From: Geminicoccaceae bacterium
GTDB taxonomy: Bacteria; Pseudomonadota; Alphaproteobacteria; Geminicoccales; Geminicoccaceae
Direction: 5' to 3'
NCBI GenBank assembly: GCA_028285265.1
Contig: JANQPX010000030.1
Location: 761,793 to 825,792, forward strand
Length of the DNA stretch: 64,000 nt
In this document: one piece after another, positions 49,101 through 58,812 of the stretch
How the letters are laid out: the number at the start of each line of letters is the position of its first letter
Numbering within the stretch: position 1 is the stretch's first letter
The notes under the pieces: generated by a model
Told to the model about the DNA's origin: nothing
Database searches by the model: none
The model's input: only the letters and a program-made list of their open reading frames with translations
Program-made: the position numbers and the translations under genes

Positions 49101-50377
49101 TCGTCGTGATTATCCTCTTCTTCACGCTCCTTGCCCTTGGGATGCCGATCGGGTTCGTGCTGGGCATCGCCGGGATTGCCGGAATCATCGATGCCGGCGG
49201 AACCAGCTTTCTCTCGATGGCGCCGAAGCGGTTTTTTGCAGGGCTCAATCTGTTCCCCTTTCTCGCGATGCCGTTCTTCATTCTTGCAGGCGAGATCATG
49301 AATCATGCCGGCATCACCCAGCGTCTCGTCTTATTTGCTGAGACCCTTGTCGGTTATATGAGAGGCGGACTTGCCCACACGAACATGGTCGCATCGGTTT
49401 TTTTTGCTGGCATTACGGGTGCGGCAACTGCCGATGCAGCTGCGTTTGGAAAGACACTCGTTCCAGCCATGGTTAAGCAGGGCTACCAGCGACCCTTCGC
49501 ATGCGCTGTGACGGCGGCTGGCTCGATTATCGGCCCGACCATTCCGCCTTCTTCCTTAATGGTGATCTATGGATCGATCATGGGTGTTTCGATCGGCGGG
49601 CTGTTTGCGGCCGGTATTTTGCCGGGCCTTTTGATCTGCCTTGTTTGCATGGCGATCATCGCCGGACTCGCGCGGCGCCATAACTTGCCAAAGGCTGAAA
49701 ATGCACCGAGTCTTCGTGAAATCCTCTATGCTTTTCGCTCGTCGCTCGTCGCGCTCATTATGCCGATTATCATCTTAGGCGGTATTCTTGGTGGCGTGGT
49801 TACGCCGACGGAAGCGGCGTCGGTTGCCGTTGCCTACGCACTCTTTGTTGGTGTTGTTATCTACCGTGCGATCAGCTTCGAGGACTTTGTGCACATGCTG
49901 ATCCGCACCGCGCGTGTGACCGGTGTGATTTTCCTGATCATTGCCTCTGCCTCGATTTTAGGCTGGTGGCTCGCCTTCATGCAGATTCCCCAGGCAATTG
50001 CTTCTGGGTTTCTGGGCGTATCCGATAACCCCAACGTTATCATTGCGCTGATCCTGCTCCTTCTCCTCGCGGTTGGTATGCTGATGGATATCACCGCCAT
50101 TTTGATCATCCTTGCTCCCGTCCTCGCGCCTCTGACGCTCGCAATCGGTATGGATCCTGTACATGCGGGCATCGTTTTCGTGCTTGCATTGAACATCTCC
50201 CTGATGACGCCGCCCGTCGGTGCCTGTCTGTTCGTCCTGTCTTCGGTCACAGGTGAACGTATTGAGAAGATCGCTGGTGCTCTTTGGCCATTCTTGTTAG
50301 CCGAAGTCGCCGTCTTAGTCCTGATCGCATATTGGCCGGAGCTGGCATTGTTCTTGCCAAGTCTCTTCGGTCTCTAA
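49097..50377 (+). CDS. dctM: TRAP transporter large permease (DctM)
   Basis: FFAGITGAATADAAAFGKTLVPAMVKQGYQRPFACAVTAAGSIIGPTIPPSSLMVIYG. Confidence 0.96.
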   Translation: MIVVIILFFTLLALGMPIGFVLGIAGIAGIIDAGGTSFLSMAPKRFFAGLNLFPFLAMPFFILAGEIMNHAGITQRLVLFAETLVGYMRGGLAHTNMVASVFFAGITGAATADAAAFGKTLVPAMVKQGYQRPFACAVTAAGSIIGPTIPPSSLMVIYGSIMGVSIGGLFAAGILPGLLICLVCMAIIAGLARRHNLPKAENAPSLREILYAFRSSLVALIMPIIILGGILGGVVTPTEAASVAVAYALFVGVVIYRAISFEDFVHMLIRTARVTGVIFLIIASASILGWWLAFMQIPQAIASGFLGVSDNPNVIIALILLLLLAVGMLMDITAILIILAPVLAPLTLAIGMDPVHAGIVFVLALNISLMTPPVGACLFVLSSVTGERIEKIAGALWPFLLAEVAVLVLIAYWPELALFLPSLFGL

Positions 50378-50436
50378 ATTGGCGATCAGGACGAACTAAG
50401 GGGCCGAGGGAGCCCTGTAGAAAGAGGGAAACGACC

Positions 50437-51492
50437 ATGAAGCTATTGCGCAATACTCTTCTCGCGCCGGCCGTCCTGGCTGTGACGCTGGGCGTAGGGG
50501 CCCCGATCGCATCGGCTGAAAAGGTGATGAAGATTGGGCATCTGAACAATGATGACCCCTTCGAAAATCCGGCTGGTGCCTTCACACGTGTCTTTAAGAA
50601 TATTGTTGAGAGCGCGACAAACGGCGATATCAAGATTGAAATCTTCCCAAACGGACAGCTCGGCAAGGACTTCGAGATCGCCCAACAGGTTAGGGATGGT
50701 GTGATCCAAGCGTCGCTCGCTTCAGTCGGCGGACTTGCATCCCACTACCCGAAGATCGGTGTGATCGATGTCGCCTTTGCCTTTCCCCATATCTCTGCCG
50801 TCTACGATGTCTTCGACGGTCCATTCGGCGAGGCATTGGCCCGTGACATCGAAGCCGACCTCGGCGATGTCAAAGTGTTGGGATTTGCCGATACTGGGGG
50901 CTTCTTCTCGATCACGAATTCGAAGAAACCCGTGGCCAAGCTGGAGGATCTAGAAGGGCTGCGAATCCGCACCATGACCCTCGAAAGCCACCAGACCTTG
51001 ATTAACTCGCTTGGTGCCGAGGCCTATCCGCTCGCCTGGGCTGAAGTCTATTCGGGGCTGCAAACCGGCGTCATCGACGGTCAAATGAATCCGGTTCCGA
51101 TCATTGCTTTTTCGAACTTTGAGGAGGTTCAGGGTTACCTAACGCTGACCGAGCATCTGTTCACGCCCTACACCATCCTGGTCAACAAGGCCTTCTACGA
51201 CGGTCTAACCGACGACGAGAAATACATCATGCACTATGCTGCCAAGTCCGGCATCGTCGCGTCACGCGGCATCGCCAGATCGATCGAGGCGTCTGATCGC
51301 GGCTTGCCCAAACTTCAGTCTAAGATGGAGATCCATGCACTCTCGCAGGAAGACCGCGAAGCCTTCAAACAGGCCGCACAGCCGGCGGTGATCGAGCTCA
51401 TCAAATCCGCCTATGGCGAAAAAGGTGAGGAATTGCTCAACCTTTTCTTGCAGGAAGTGGACAAGGCTAAAGAGCGAGTTTATCTGCAATAG
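50437..51492 (+). CDS. dctP: TRAP transporter substrate-binding protein (DctP)
   Basis: Signal peptide, IEIFPNGQLGKDFEIAQQVRDGVIQASLAS, LEGLRIRTMTLESHQTLINSLGAEAYPLAWAEVYSGLQTGVIDGQMNP. Confidence 0.95.
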   Translation: MKLLRNTLLAPAVLAVTLGVGAPIASAEKVMKIGHLNNDDPFENPAGAFTRVFKNIVESATNGDIKIEIFPNGQLGKDFEIAQQVRDGVIQASLASVGGLASHYPKIGVIDVAFAFPHISAVYDVFDGPFGEALARDIEADLGDVKVLGFADTGGFFSITNSKKPVAKLEDLEGLRIRTMTLESHQTLINSLGAEAYPLAWAEVYSGLQTGVIDGQMNPVPIIAFSNFEEVQGYLTLTEHLFTPYTILVNKAFYDGLTDDEKYIMHYAAKSGIVASRGIARSIEASDRGLPKLQSKMEIHALSQEDREAFKQAAQPAVIELIKSAYGEKGEELLNLFLQEVDKAKERVYLQ

Positions 51493-51516
51493 CCGACGTT
51501 CGTCGTCTGTGGATTG

Positions 51517-51548
51517 ACCGGCGGCGGGCAGCCGCCGGTTTCTTCTTA
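51517..51548 (+). terminator. Rho-independent terminator after the TRAP operon
   Basis: ACCGGCGGC-GGGCA-GCCGCCGGT perfect 9-bp stem followed by TTCTTCTT. Confidence 0.85.
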
Positions 51549-51740
51549 TCCGCTCAGCGTTTGGGGCTGTCCGTACCGCGCTCAGCGCATTTGACTTCTC
51601 ATCGGTGGCGACCGAGCCAAGATGGTCTTGGTGGGTTCGATATGCATCTTTCCAACGCAACATCGACCCGATCATATCAACGGCCTTAGTGGTGCTGCTG
51701 AACCCTCAATCTAACTGGCAGGGCTGCAGATCTAACCTTC

Positions 51741-52226
51741 TTAGTCGCGGAAATTGATGTATTGAAGCGGGTGCTCGTATTTTTGCTCCTTGACCAGGGC
51801 AATGGCATTTTGAAGGTCGTCACGCTTTTTGCCTGAAACGCGAAGTTCGTCGCCCTGGATGGCGACCTGAACCTTCAGCTTCGCTCCCTTGATCGCTTTG
51901 ACAATCTTCTGTGCGAGTTCGCGATCGACGCCTTGCCGGATTGCTACGGTCTGGCGAACGCTGTTACCACTTGCTTTTTCTGGCTTTTGGAAGTCGAAGG
52001 CACGTGTGTCGACCTTTCGCTTCGCCATATGGCCGCGTAGCAATTCCTGCACCTGTTTGAGCTTAAAGTCGTCGTCCGCCCTGATCACCAGGCTCTCATC
52101 GGAACGCTCAATAGAGCAATCACTGCCCTTAAAGTCGTAACGCGTCTCGATCTCACGTCGGGCACCTTGCAGCGCGTTGTCGACCTCAGGCAATTCTGTA
52201 CGAGACACAATATCAAAGCTTGGCAT
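51741..52226 (-). CDS. yajQ: YajQ family cyclic-di-GMP-binding/nucleotide-binding protein
   Basis: MPSFDIVSRTELPEVDNALQGARREIETRYDFKGS...KVQVAIQGDELRVSGKKRDDLQ. Confidence 0.95.
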   Translation of the reverse strand: MPSFDIVSRTELPEVDNALQGARREIETRYDFKGSDCSIERSDESLVIRADDDFKLKQVQELLRGHMAKRKVDTRAFDFQKPEKASGNSVRQTVAIRQGVDRELAQKIVKAIKGAKLKVQVAIQGDELRVSGKKRDDLQNAIALVKEQKYEHPLQYINFRD

Positions 52227-52483
52227 GGCTTATCATCCAAAATGCGTTGTCGATCATGCTGAAGACCATGTCGATGTAGACTATCCCGTTCTGGAAATCG
52301 AGCCGCTTGGCGAGGCATCGAGATCCGGCTGCGCAAAATGATGGCGCGGCATGCCGTTAACACTTCTTTAACCAAGACTGTGTAGAGACCCAAGATCGAT
52401 GGCAGGGCATGAAGCTCGCTGCCCATTCGGTGTCATGTTCTTAGTCCGGCAGGGATGAACCTCATTGGGATTGACGCTATCTC

Positions 52484-53134
52484 CTAAGATGCGCTTTGGG
52501 AGGCATCAGGCAAGGCTGTGCCGATCATGCAATCCCGGGTCACAATGGCGGCGAGCTCGGTCTCATTCAGACCGCCGGTTCCGCTCGGGCGGCGCGGCAG
52601 CACCATGTAGCGAAGATCGGCAGTGCTGTCGTGAACGCGAACCTCGACATCGTCAGGGATCGACGTGCCGAATTCGTGAAGGACAGCGCGAGGTTCGCGC
52701 ACGACGCGTGAACGAAAGGCGCGTGCTTTGTACCAATCAGGCGGCAATCCCAGAAGCAGCCTTGGGTAGCAGGAGCATAGCGTGCAGCAAATGACGTTGT
52801 GGACATGATCGGTGTTTTCAACGACGCGGATGGGAATGGCGCCAGCATCGATACCCAGTTCGGCGGCGGCCTTGTTGGCATCGGCGAGGAGGCGTTCCTT
52901 GTAGGCAGGGTCTATCCAGGCGCGGGCAACCACGCGAGCGCCGTCAGCTGGAGAACGCGCATCAATGGATTCAAGTGTTTTTCGAAGCTCGCTAGCACTG
53001 AATACGCCCTTTTTGATCAGGAGCTCGCCGACCGCTTCGGCCATGACCTGATAGTACTCATAAGGCTGATCCTCGATATCTGGCTGGCTGGGATGGGAAT
53101 GGTGGGTGTGATCGTTTTGAGTGTCGTCGCTCAT
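52484..53134 (-). CDS. Nitrile hydratase alpha / thiocyanate hydrolase gamma-like metal-binding subunit
   Basis: CTLCSC metal-claw motif in VICCTLCSCYPRLLLGLPPDWYKARAFRSRVVREPRAVLHEFG; C-terminal RDCMIGTALP. Start overlaps the upstream stop (ATGA). Confidence 0.9.
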   Translation of the reverse strand: MSDDTQNDHTHHSHPSQPDIEDQPYEYYQVMAEAVGELLIKKGVFSASELRKTLESIDARSPADGARVVARAWIDPAYKERLLADANKAAAELGIDAGAIPIRVVENTDHVHNVICCTLCSCYPRLLLGLPPDWYKARAFRSRVVREPRAVLHEFGTSIPDDVEVRVHDSTADLRYMVLPRRPSGTGGLNETELAAIVTRDCMIGTALPDASQSAS

Positions 53135-53439
53135 GACGCCGTCTCCAGCTGAGATCCTATCGGTGTCAACCAATGTTCATAGATGTCGACCACAAGGCTG
53201 TCCGCTGCCAACCCTCGATAGCTGGGCCAGATGTCCTGTTGAGCAAAGCGAACGCGGTAAAGTGTCCTTCTCGGTAGCCCGTCCCTACCATAGGCGAGTT
53301 CTTCCGGATTGGCGAAATCCCCGGCGATGCTTTCGACCACACCTTCGCAGCCGCGAACATAGTAGGGGGTGCGTACGTGCCCGGGCGGATGAGCCTCGCG
53401 TACTCGCACGCGGTCGCCGGGCTGAAAGGCAGTGCTCAT
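53131..53439 (-). CDS. Nitrile hydratase beta C-terminal-domain subunit (thiocyanate hydrolase alpha-like)
   Basis: FQPGDRVRVREAHPPGHVRTPYYVRGCEGVVESIAGDFANPEELAYG...LYRVRFAQQDIW corresponds to the C-terminal half of NHase beta. Confidence 0.87.
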   Translation of the reverse strand: MSTAFQPGDRVRVREAHPPGHVRTPYYVRGCEGVVESIAGDFANPEELAYGRDGLPRRTLYRVRFAQQDIWPSYRGLAADSLVVDIYEHWLTPIGSQLETAS

Positions 53440-53756
53440 TGGCCTTGCCCCGCCTTCCAGCGCGCCTCGATATCGAACATTCGTTGGCCGAGTTCGTCCA
53501 CGCTAATCACGCCCTTTTCCAGGAGTGTGTTGCCAATCGAGGCCATCCAGCGCTGATAATACGTCATTTCATCATAGGCGCCTGGCCCGAGGTCTTCGAT
53601 ATTGCGCCTAAGTTCGTCGACCGTCATGATCTGGCGCTTCTGATCGATCAAAAGCCGAAGAATTGCATCGACCCGTTTCTCCCATGGCGCGTAGTCATGT
53701 TCCGTGCGCTCAACCGCCCCGGCCTCAAGGCCTCCCATGTCATGCTGGCGCTGCAT
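53436..53756 (-). CDS. Nitrile hydratase beta N-terminal-domain subunit (thiocyanate hydrolase beta-like)
   Basis: MQRQHDMGGLEAGAVERTEHDYAPWEKRVDAILRLL resembles the NHase beta N-terminus; 4-bp overlap with next gene. GGGAG lies upstream of the chosen ATG; a start at 53795 is possible. Confidence 0.8.
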   Translation of the reverse strand: MQRQHDMGGLEAGAVERTEHDYAPWEKRVDAILRLLIDQKRQIMTVDELRRNIEDLGPGAYDEMTYYQRWMASIGNTLLEKGVISVDELGQRMFDIEARWKAGQGQ

Positions 53757-54052
53757 CAGGCTCGTCTCCCAAGGATATTCAACGCAAGAACTCATGATGG
53801 CTGCTACCCACAAACTTGCCAACGGCAAATGCCGTCGCCTAATCAAGGCGTCACTACGATGCCGCAGTTGTGAAAGTTTTTCGCGGTCGGAAGGGCCGAG
53901 AAGTATGACACCCGAGGTCCAAGGGGCATCCTCGCCGTTGCCGAACTGGCAAGCGGTCTGTAGAACGGGCGCCAATGCATGAACGAGACTGAGATGATGG
54001 CTATGGTGACTGACCGCCGACGATCGTATGGCATCGACGGGATGAGCCTAAG

Positions 54053-55249
54053 ATGAGCAATCCGCAGCGCTTCATTAATCGGATGATCGTGTTTTTGGCC
54101 CTAGCCTTATTGGCGATGGGCTTTGCCTACGACATCGTCTTTCGCATGTTCATGTACAATCCGATCCTGAACGGCTTGATTCTTGCTGTTCTACTCATCG
54201 GTATTTTCTATGTCATGCGTCGAGTGTGGATGCTCAAACCAGAAATCCGATGGATTGAGAGCCTCCGCACAAGCAAGCCTGGTTACGCGATGCAGGCTGC
54301 GCCCTTTTTGCTGACGCCTGTTGCCAATGCGCTTGGTGAACAAGAGCGACGTGGTCGCGTGGTTTTGCCGGCCAACTCAGTTCGCTTTCTTCTGGATAGC
54401 ATCGCCGCAAGGCTGGATGAACAGCGGGACATCACCCGATATGAGATCGGTCTGCTCATTTTCCTGGGTCTGCTGGGCACGTTCTGGGGCCTCCTTGAGA
54501 CAATCAACTCGGTAAGCCAGGTTATCTCAGGGCTTTCTGTCGGTGGTGATGGAGACATCGCAACGGTTTTTGATGAGCTAAAGACCGGGCTTGCAGCGCC
54601 GATGGAAGGAATGGGAACGGCCTTTAGCTCGTCCCTCTTTGGACTTGCAGGCTCGCTCATCCTGGGCTTTCTGGACCTTCAGGCCACCCAAGGGCAAAAC
54701 ACGTTCTACAACGAAATGGAAGAATGGCTTGGTGGCCTCACCCGTCTTAGCGGTGCTGAGCCCGTACCTTCGGCGGCGTCTGGCGTGGTGAGTGCCGGCA
54801 GCGATGTTCCGATCCCGGCCTACCTACAGGCGTTGATGGAACAAACTGCTGAAAACATGCAAAACATGCAGCGTAGCATTGAACGATCGGAGGAAAATCA
54901 GCGGACTGTACAAAGCAGCCTCGTTGGGCTGACCGAGCGTCTCACCACACTCGGTGATCAAATCGCTACCGAGCAGGCTCTATTGGGGCGGCTGATTTCG
55001 AATCAAGATGACCTCAGGCCAGTTCTAGCCCGGCTTGCGGAGGGCAATGACAGTGCCGTCGATGAGACGACGCGCAATCACATCCGCAACATGGATGTTT
55101 ATCTGGCCCGCATCCTTGACGAGGCAGTGCAAGGTCGGAATCAGATGACCAACGAGCTCAGAAGCGAGATCAAAATGGTGGCGCGTACCATCGCTGCGGT
55201 CGCATCCGGAGCCGAACCGCCGGCAACCCGCCGCGGCACAGCCGACTAA
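54053..55249 (+). CDS. MotA/TolQ/ExbB proton-channel family protein
   Basis: EIGLLIFLGLLGTFWGLLETINSV...LKTGLAAPMEGMGTAFSSSLFGLAGSLILGFLDLQ. Confidence 0.87.
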   Translation: MSNPQRFINRMIVFLALALLAMGFAYDIVFRMFMYNPILNGLILAVLLIGIFYVMRRVWMLKPEIRWIESLRTSKPGYAMQAAPFLLTPVANALGEQERRGRVVLPANSVRFLLDSIAARLDEQRDITRYEIGLLIFLGLLGTFWGLLETINSVSQVISGLSVGGDGDIATVFDELKTGLAAPMEGMGTAFSSSLFGLAGSLILGFLDLQATQGQNTFYNEMEEWLGGLTRLSGAEPVPSAASGVVSAGSDVPIPAYLQALMEQTAENMQNMQRSIERSEENQRTVQSSLVGLTERLTTLGDQIATEQALLGRLISNQDDLRPVLARLAEGNDSAVDETTRNHIRNMDVYLARILDEAVQGRNQMTNELRSEIKMVARTIAAVASGAEPPATRRGTAD

Positions 55250-55270
55250 AAGCGCGAAGCTCGAACGATT

Positions 55271-57115
55271 ATGGCCCGCTCCCGCCGCGACCTCAGACAA
55301 TCCAACGCCGATATCTGGCCAGGCTTTGTCGACGCGCTATCGACACTTCTGCTGGTCATCATCTTTCTTCTGGTGGTGTTCGTACTGGGTCAGTTCTTCT
55401 TGAGCCAATTGCTAGAGGGCAAGGACAGTAAGCTCTTGAGCCTCGAACAGGCTATCGCCGAGCTGACCGACCAGCTTGACCTTGAGCAAGATACCAATGC
55501 GGAACTTCGCCGCTCGGTTGCGAAATTGACGGCGGATCTGCAGGCAGCCAATGCGGATCGTGAAGACAACACCGTGAATCTTGCAGAAATCGAGGCGGAA
55601 CGAGACCAGTATCGTGATCAGCTGATCACCTTGGAAGAGGACAAGAAGCTACTGGCGCAGACGCTTTCCGAGCTTCGCCGTGACCTTGGTCAGGCCGACG
55701 AGGTCGAGGATGACCTGGAACGTGCAAACCAGTTGCGTGCTGAACTCGAGGCCGAACTCGAAGCGGCGAAGAAAACGATCGAAGCGAACAAGGAAACGAT
55801 TGAAACCCGACTCGCTGAATTGGTGCAGCTTCGCCGTGACATCGAAGCTCTGAAGGACGTGCGAAAGGAACTCGACCTCGATGTTGCCGAGGCCACTGCA
55901 CTGCTACGAGAGGCGGAGCAAGCGAAAGCTGACGCGGCCGCCGAGATAGAGCGTCTGACAACGCTTCTCAGTGCCGCAAGGGATGAGAGCGAAACGCTTA
56001 AGCTCCAAGTCGCTGAGCTCGATGAATCTGAAACCGAACGGAAAGGGTTGGAAGAAAGACTTGCTGAGCTTCAGACTCTCCTCTCCACAAATGAGCAGAC
56101 TCAGGAGGAGCAAGAAACTGAGATCGAACGGCTGCAAGCCGCACTGGATGATGCGAGCAATGCGAAGGATGAAGACAATGCCCTTTTGGCAGAGCGGGAA
56201 CGCCGCATCGCCGAGCTTGCGGCGCAGCTAGAGAGTGCTCAGGGTCGGCCAGAAATCTCGAAGGCCAGTCTCGAGGAACTAAGGCGGTCGCGCGAAGCGC
56301 TCCTTATTGAACTCGGTCAAACTCGTGACCGGGCAGCGCAATTGGAAGGGCGTCTCGCCAGCGAGCAAGACCGGACCTTGCTTGCTCAGCGCGAGCTTGA
56401 GCAGCGGGCGGTGCGGCTTGCGGAACTGCTCCGAACGGTCGGCGAGGCCAATCAAGAGGCGGCGGCTCAGCGTGAGTTAGCAAATGAATCGCTCAATCAG
56501 ATTGATATTTTGAACCGACAGATCAACGAGTTACGCATACAGCTGGCGTCACTTGAGGAGGCGCTGGACCTTGAACGGAGCCGTGTCGAGGCGCAGCGGG
56601 TGACCATTGCCGATCTTGGTAGCAAGCTGAACGTCGCACTTGCCGGCAAGGTTGAAGAGCTGAATCGCTTTCGCTCCGAGTTCTTCGGGCGACTCCGGGA
56701 AATCTTAGGAAGCCGGTCCGGCATACGTGTCGTTGGTGACAGATTCGTTTTCCAGTCGGAGATCCTGTTCCCAAGCGGTTCGGCCGATCTCGAGACGAGC
56801 GGTGAGGATGAGATGAGAGCACTTGCCCAGAGTCTCAGAGAGATTTCTGCGGAGATTCCTTCAGATCTTCCGTGGGTTTTACAAATTGACGGTCACACGG
56901 ACCGCCGGCCAATTCGAAGTGCTAATTTCCCATCCAATTGGGAGCTTTCAGCTGCCAGGGCGACGACGGTTGGGAAGTTCCTCATCCGTCAGGGCATTCC
57001 GCCAAGGCGTATCGCCGTTGCGGGATTTGCTCAGTACCAACCTCTTGATGAACGTAATGACGAGATCGCCTTTCGTCGTAATCGCCGGATCGAAATCAAA
57101 CTGACGACCCGTTGA
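55271..57115 (+). CDS. MotB/OmpA-like peptidoglycan-binding protein with long coiled coil
   Basis: Single N-terminal TM (FVDALSTLLLVIIFLLVVFVLGQFF), about 380-residue Glu-rich coiled coil, C-terminal OmpA domain (LQIDGHTDRRPI...NWELSAARATTVGKFLIRQGIPPRRIAVAGFAQYQP). Confidence 0.9.
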   Translation: MARSRRDLRQSNADIWPGFVDALSTLLLVIIFLLVVFVLGQFFLSQLLEGKDSKLLSLEQAIAELTDQLDLEQDTNAELRRSVAKLTADLQAANADREDNTVNLAEIEAERDQYRDQLITLEEDKKLLAQTLSELRRDLGQADEVEDDLERANQLRAELEAELEAAKKTIEANKETIETRLAELVQLRRDIEALKDVRKELDLDVAEATALLREAEQAKADAAAEIERLTTLLSAARDESETLKLQVAELDESETERKGLEERLAELQTLLSTNEQTQEEQETEIERLQAALDDASNAKDEDNALLAERERRIAELAAQLESAQGRPEISKASLEELRRSREALLIELGQTRDRAAQLEGRLASEQDRTLLAQRELEQRAVRLAELLRTVGEANQEAAAQRELANESLNQIDILNRQINELRIQLASLEEALDLERSRVEAQRVTIADLGSKLNVALAGKVEELNRFRSEFFGRLREILGSRSGIRVVGDRFVFQSEILFPSGSADLETSGEDEMRALAQSLREISAEIPSDLPWVLQIDGHTDRRPIRSANFPSNWELSAARATTVGKFLIRQGIPPRRIAVAGFAQYQPLDERNDEIAFRRNRRIEIKLTTR

Positions 57116-57356
57116 TAAAGACCTGACTTCCAAGGGCGAGGCTAGAGGTCGGGATGAAGCGGGGCCTTTGCGAGGTGAGGGGCGTGTTCCCTTGGGTGCT
57201 AGGTTTTGAAAGGCCTGCACTCTGGCCAACCTTCAGCTTCGATGGTACAACGACGAACACTGCCAAGGACTATTGGCGAGATATGCGTTCGATCGTTTAT
57301 TGAGTGTGGCAGCCAGCTCGTTGATAGCGCTTAAGCGACCATTGGCATTTTTCGGT

Positions 57357-57431
57357 GCGGGTGTAGCTCAGTGGTAGAGCAGTAGCTTCCCAAGCTACGT
57401 GTCGTGAGTTCGATTCTCATCACCCGCTCCA
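57357..57431 (+). tRNA. tRNA-Gly (anticodon CCC)
   Basis: GCGGGTG acceptor, anticodon stem-loop GTAGC-TTCCCAA-GCTAC, encoded CCA. Confidence 0.95.
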
Positions 57432-57475
57432 AATTCCTCTTTCTATCCAGACACTTAATCATTTTTGCCTCTCGC

Positions 57476-58561
57476 CTATTTTACAAGTTGGACACGCGGC
57501 GGGCACGAGCCCTCCGGATTTAGGATTTCATTCATATACGAATCGATGGCTCTAACCGTATCTCTTTGGTACCCCACATCGTACTTCGCATAGATCTCCG
57601 TCGTCGATTCGCTCGACGAGTGGCCCATGATGCCAGCGACGTCCCACGGCTGCACTCGACGCCTTCTTAATTCGGTCGCCATCGTGCGTCGAAGTGTCAT
57701 GGGTACAACGCCTTCGCCTATGTCAGCACGCTGCACACATTTGTTCCAAGCCGTCGTGATGCGCTCCAGCGGCCTGCCTCGAAACTGCACCAGGTGGCCG
57801 GCTGGCGCTTGCTCGATCAGAGGATAGAGTGTCTCAGTGATCGGCACGATCGGACGTCGCTTCTTCGTTTGCTCTCTCTCTGGCGGATTCAGATAGATGA
57901 TTCGGTGCTCGAGGTCACACTGAAATCGCGACAGCTCCAAGAGCGCGCCTGGCCGCGACAGCGTGTTGAGACCGAGCATGATGAACATGAAGAGATGAGG
58001 CGTCGGTCGCGATGCTTCGACGAGCGCTCTGACTTCTGGCAGTTCCAAAGTGCGCTGCGCTGGGTTTCGCTCCTTGACCTTGATGATCTTTGGCGGTGAT
58101 TGGATCTCTTGGCGCTCATGAGCTCGATTCAATGCTGCCATGCCAGATGCCATGATCTTTTTCACGTAGCTACTGGAGAGCTCCTTGGAGCGCAGCCATT
58201 CGACGAATTCTTCTTGGCGGGCGATCGTCAGCTGGCTTATGAGCGCTTCCCGCCAGAACTCTGCCCAATAGGCGAGCTGGATCTTCTGAGCACGTGCGCT
58301 TGCTATGTGCTTTGCGTGACCTTCCCAATATCGAACAAGAACTGTGGCCAATGGTGTCTCTGAGATGGACTCTTGGTCCATCGCCCCATTTTTGGTAACC
58401 CATTCAGCTAGCTTCTGCTGGGCTTCCCGAAGGTCTCCAGTGCTAAGCGACTCGCGTCGTGTCTGTCCAGATCCTGGATCGTACCACGTCCGGTACCACG
58501 ACGGTCTCCCTTTACGCTTCGAGAGCCAGAAGTCCCCGATTTGGCTTTGCTTCCTCGGCAT
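57476..58561 (-). CDS. Tyrosine recombinase/integrase
   Basis: C-terminal catalytic region LSRPGALLEL...PMTLRRTMATELRRR...GHSSSESTTEIYAKY, 45 bp from the tRNA-Gly 3' end. Confidence 0.92.
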   Translation of the reverse strand: MPRKQSQIGDFWLSKRKGRPSWYRTWYDPGSGQTRRESLSTGDLREAQQKLAEWVTKNGAMDQESISETPLATVLVRYWEGHAKHIASARAQKIQLAYWAEFWREALISQLTIARQEEFVEWLRSKELSSSYVKKIMASGMAALNRAHERQEIQSPPKIIKVKERNPAQRTLELPEVRALVEASRPTPHLFMFIMLGLNTLSRPGALLELSRFQCDLEHRIIYLNPPEREQTKKRRPIVPITETLYPLIEQAPAGHLVQFRGRPLERITTAWNKCVQRADIGEGVVPMTLRRTMATELRRRRVQPWDVAGIMGHSSSESTTEIYAKYDVGYQRDTVRAIDSYMNEILNPEGSCPPRVQLVK

Positions 58562-58785
58562 TGCACTTCACTCGCATCAAGAAAATCTTGAATGTGCCGG
58601 CCACGATAGGCCACGCGCCGTTCAGAAAACTTCAGATACGCAATGCGACCTTCTCTTCGCGCGCGTCGAAGTAGCGGGAGCGAGATCATTAAGATCTGAG
58701 CCGCTTCATGCTCGTTGTAGAGCTTGTCCAGCTGGATGATGTTCGAAACGTGGGCAGGCTCTATCACCCCTATGCCCTCTCTCAT
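58408..58785 (-). CDS. Excisionase-like HTH protein
   Basis: LYNEHEAAQILMISLPLLRRARREGRIAYLKFSERRVAYRGRHIQDFLD is an HTH_17/AlpA-type motif; 3' end overlaps the integrase 5' end. Confidence 0.78.
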   Translation of the reverse strand: MREGIGVIEPAHVSNIIQLDKLYNEHEAAQILMISLPLLRRARREGRIAYLKFSERRVAYRGRHIQDFLDASEVQCRGSKAKSGTSGSRSVKGDRRGTGRGTIQDLDRHDASRLALETFGKPSRS

Positions 58786-58812
58786 TAGCCACTCCGTCGC
58801 GAAAGAGCTTGT

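Noticed and set aside
54053-57115. Zorya defence system (ZorA/ZorB)
   Set aside because: The channel/OmpA pair resembles ZorAB, but the channel protein is short and no ZorC, ZorD or ZorE gene is adjacent. It lies outside the island, on the far side of tRNA-Gly.
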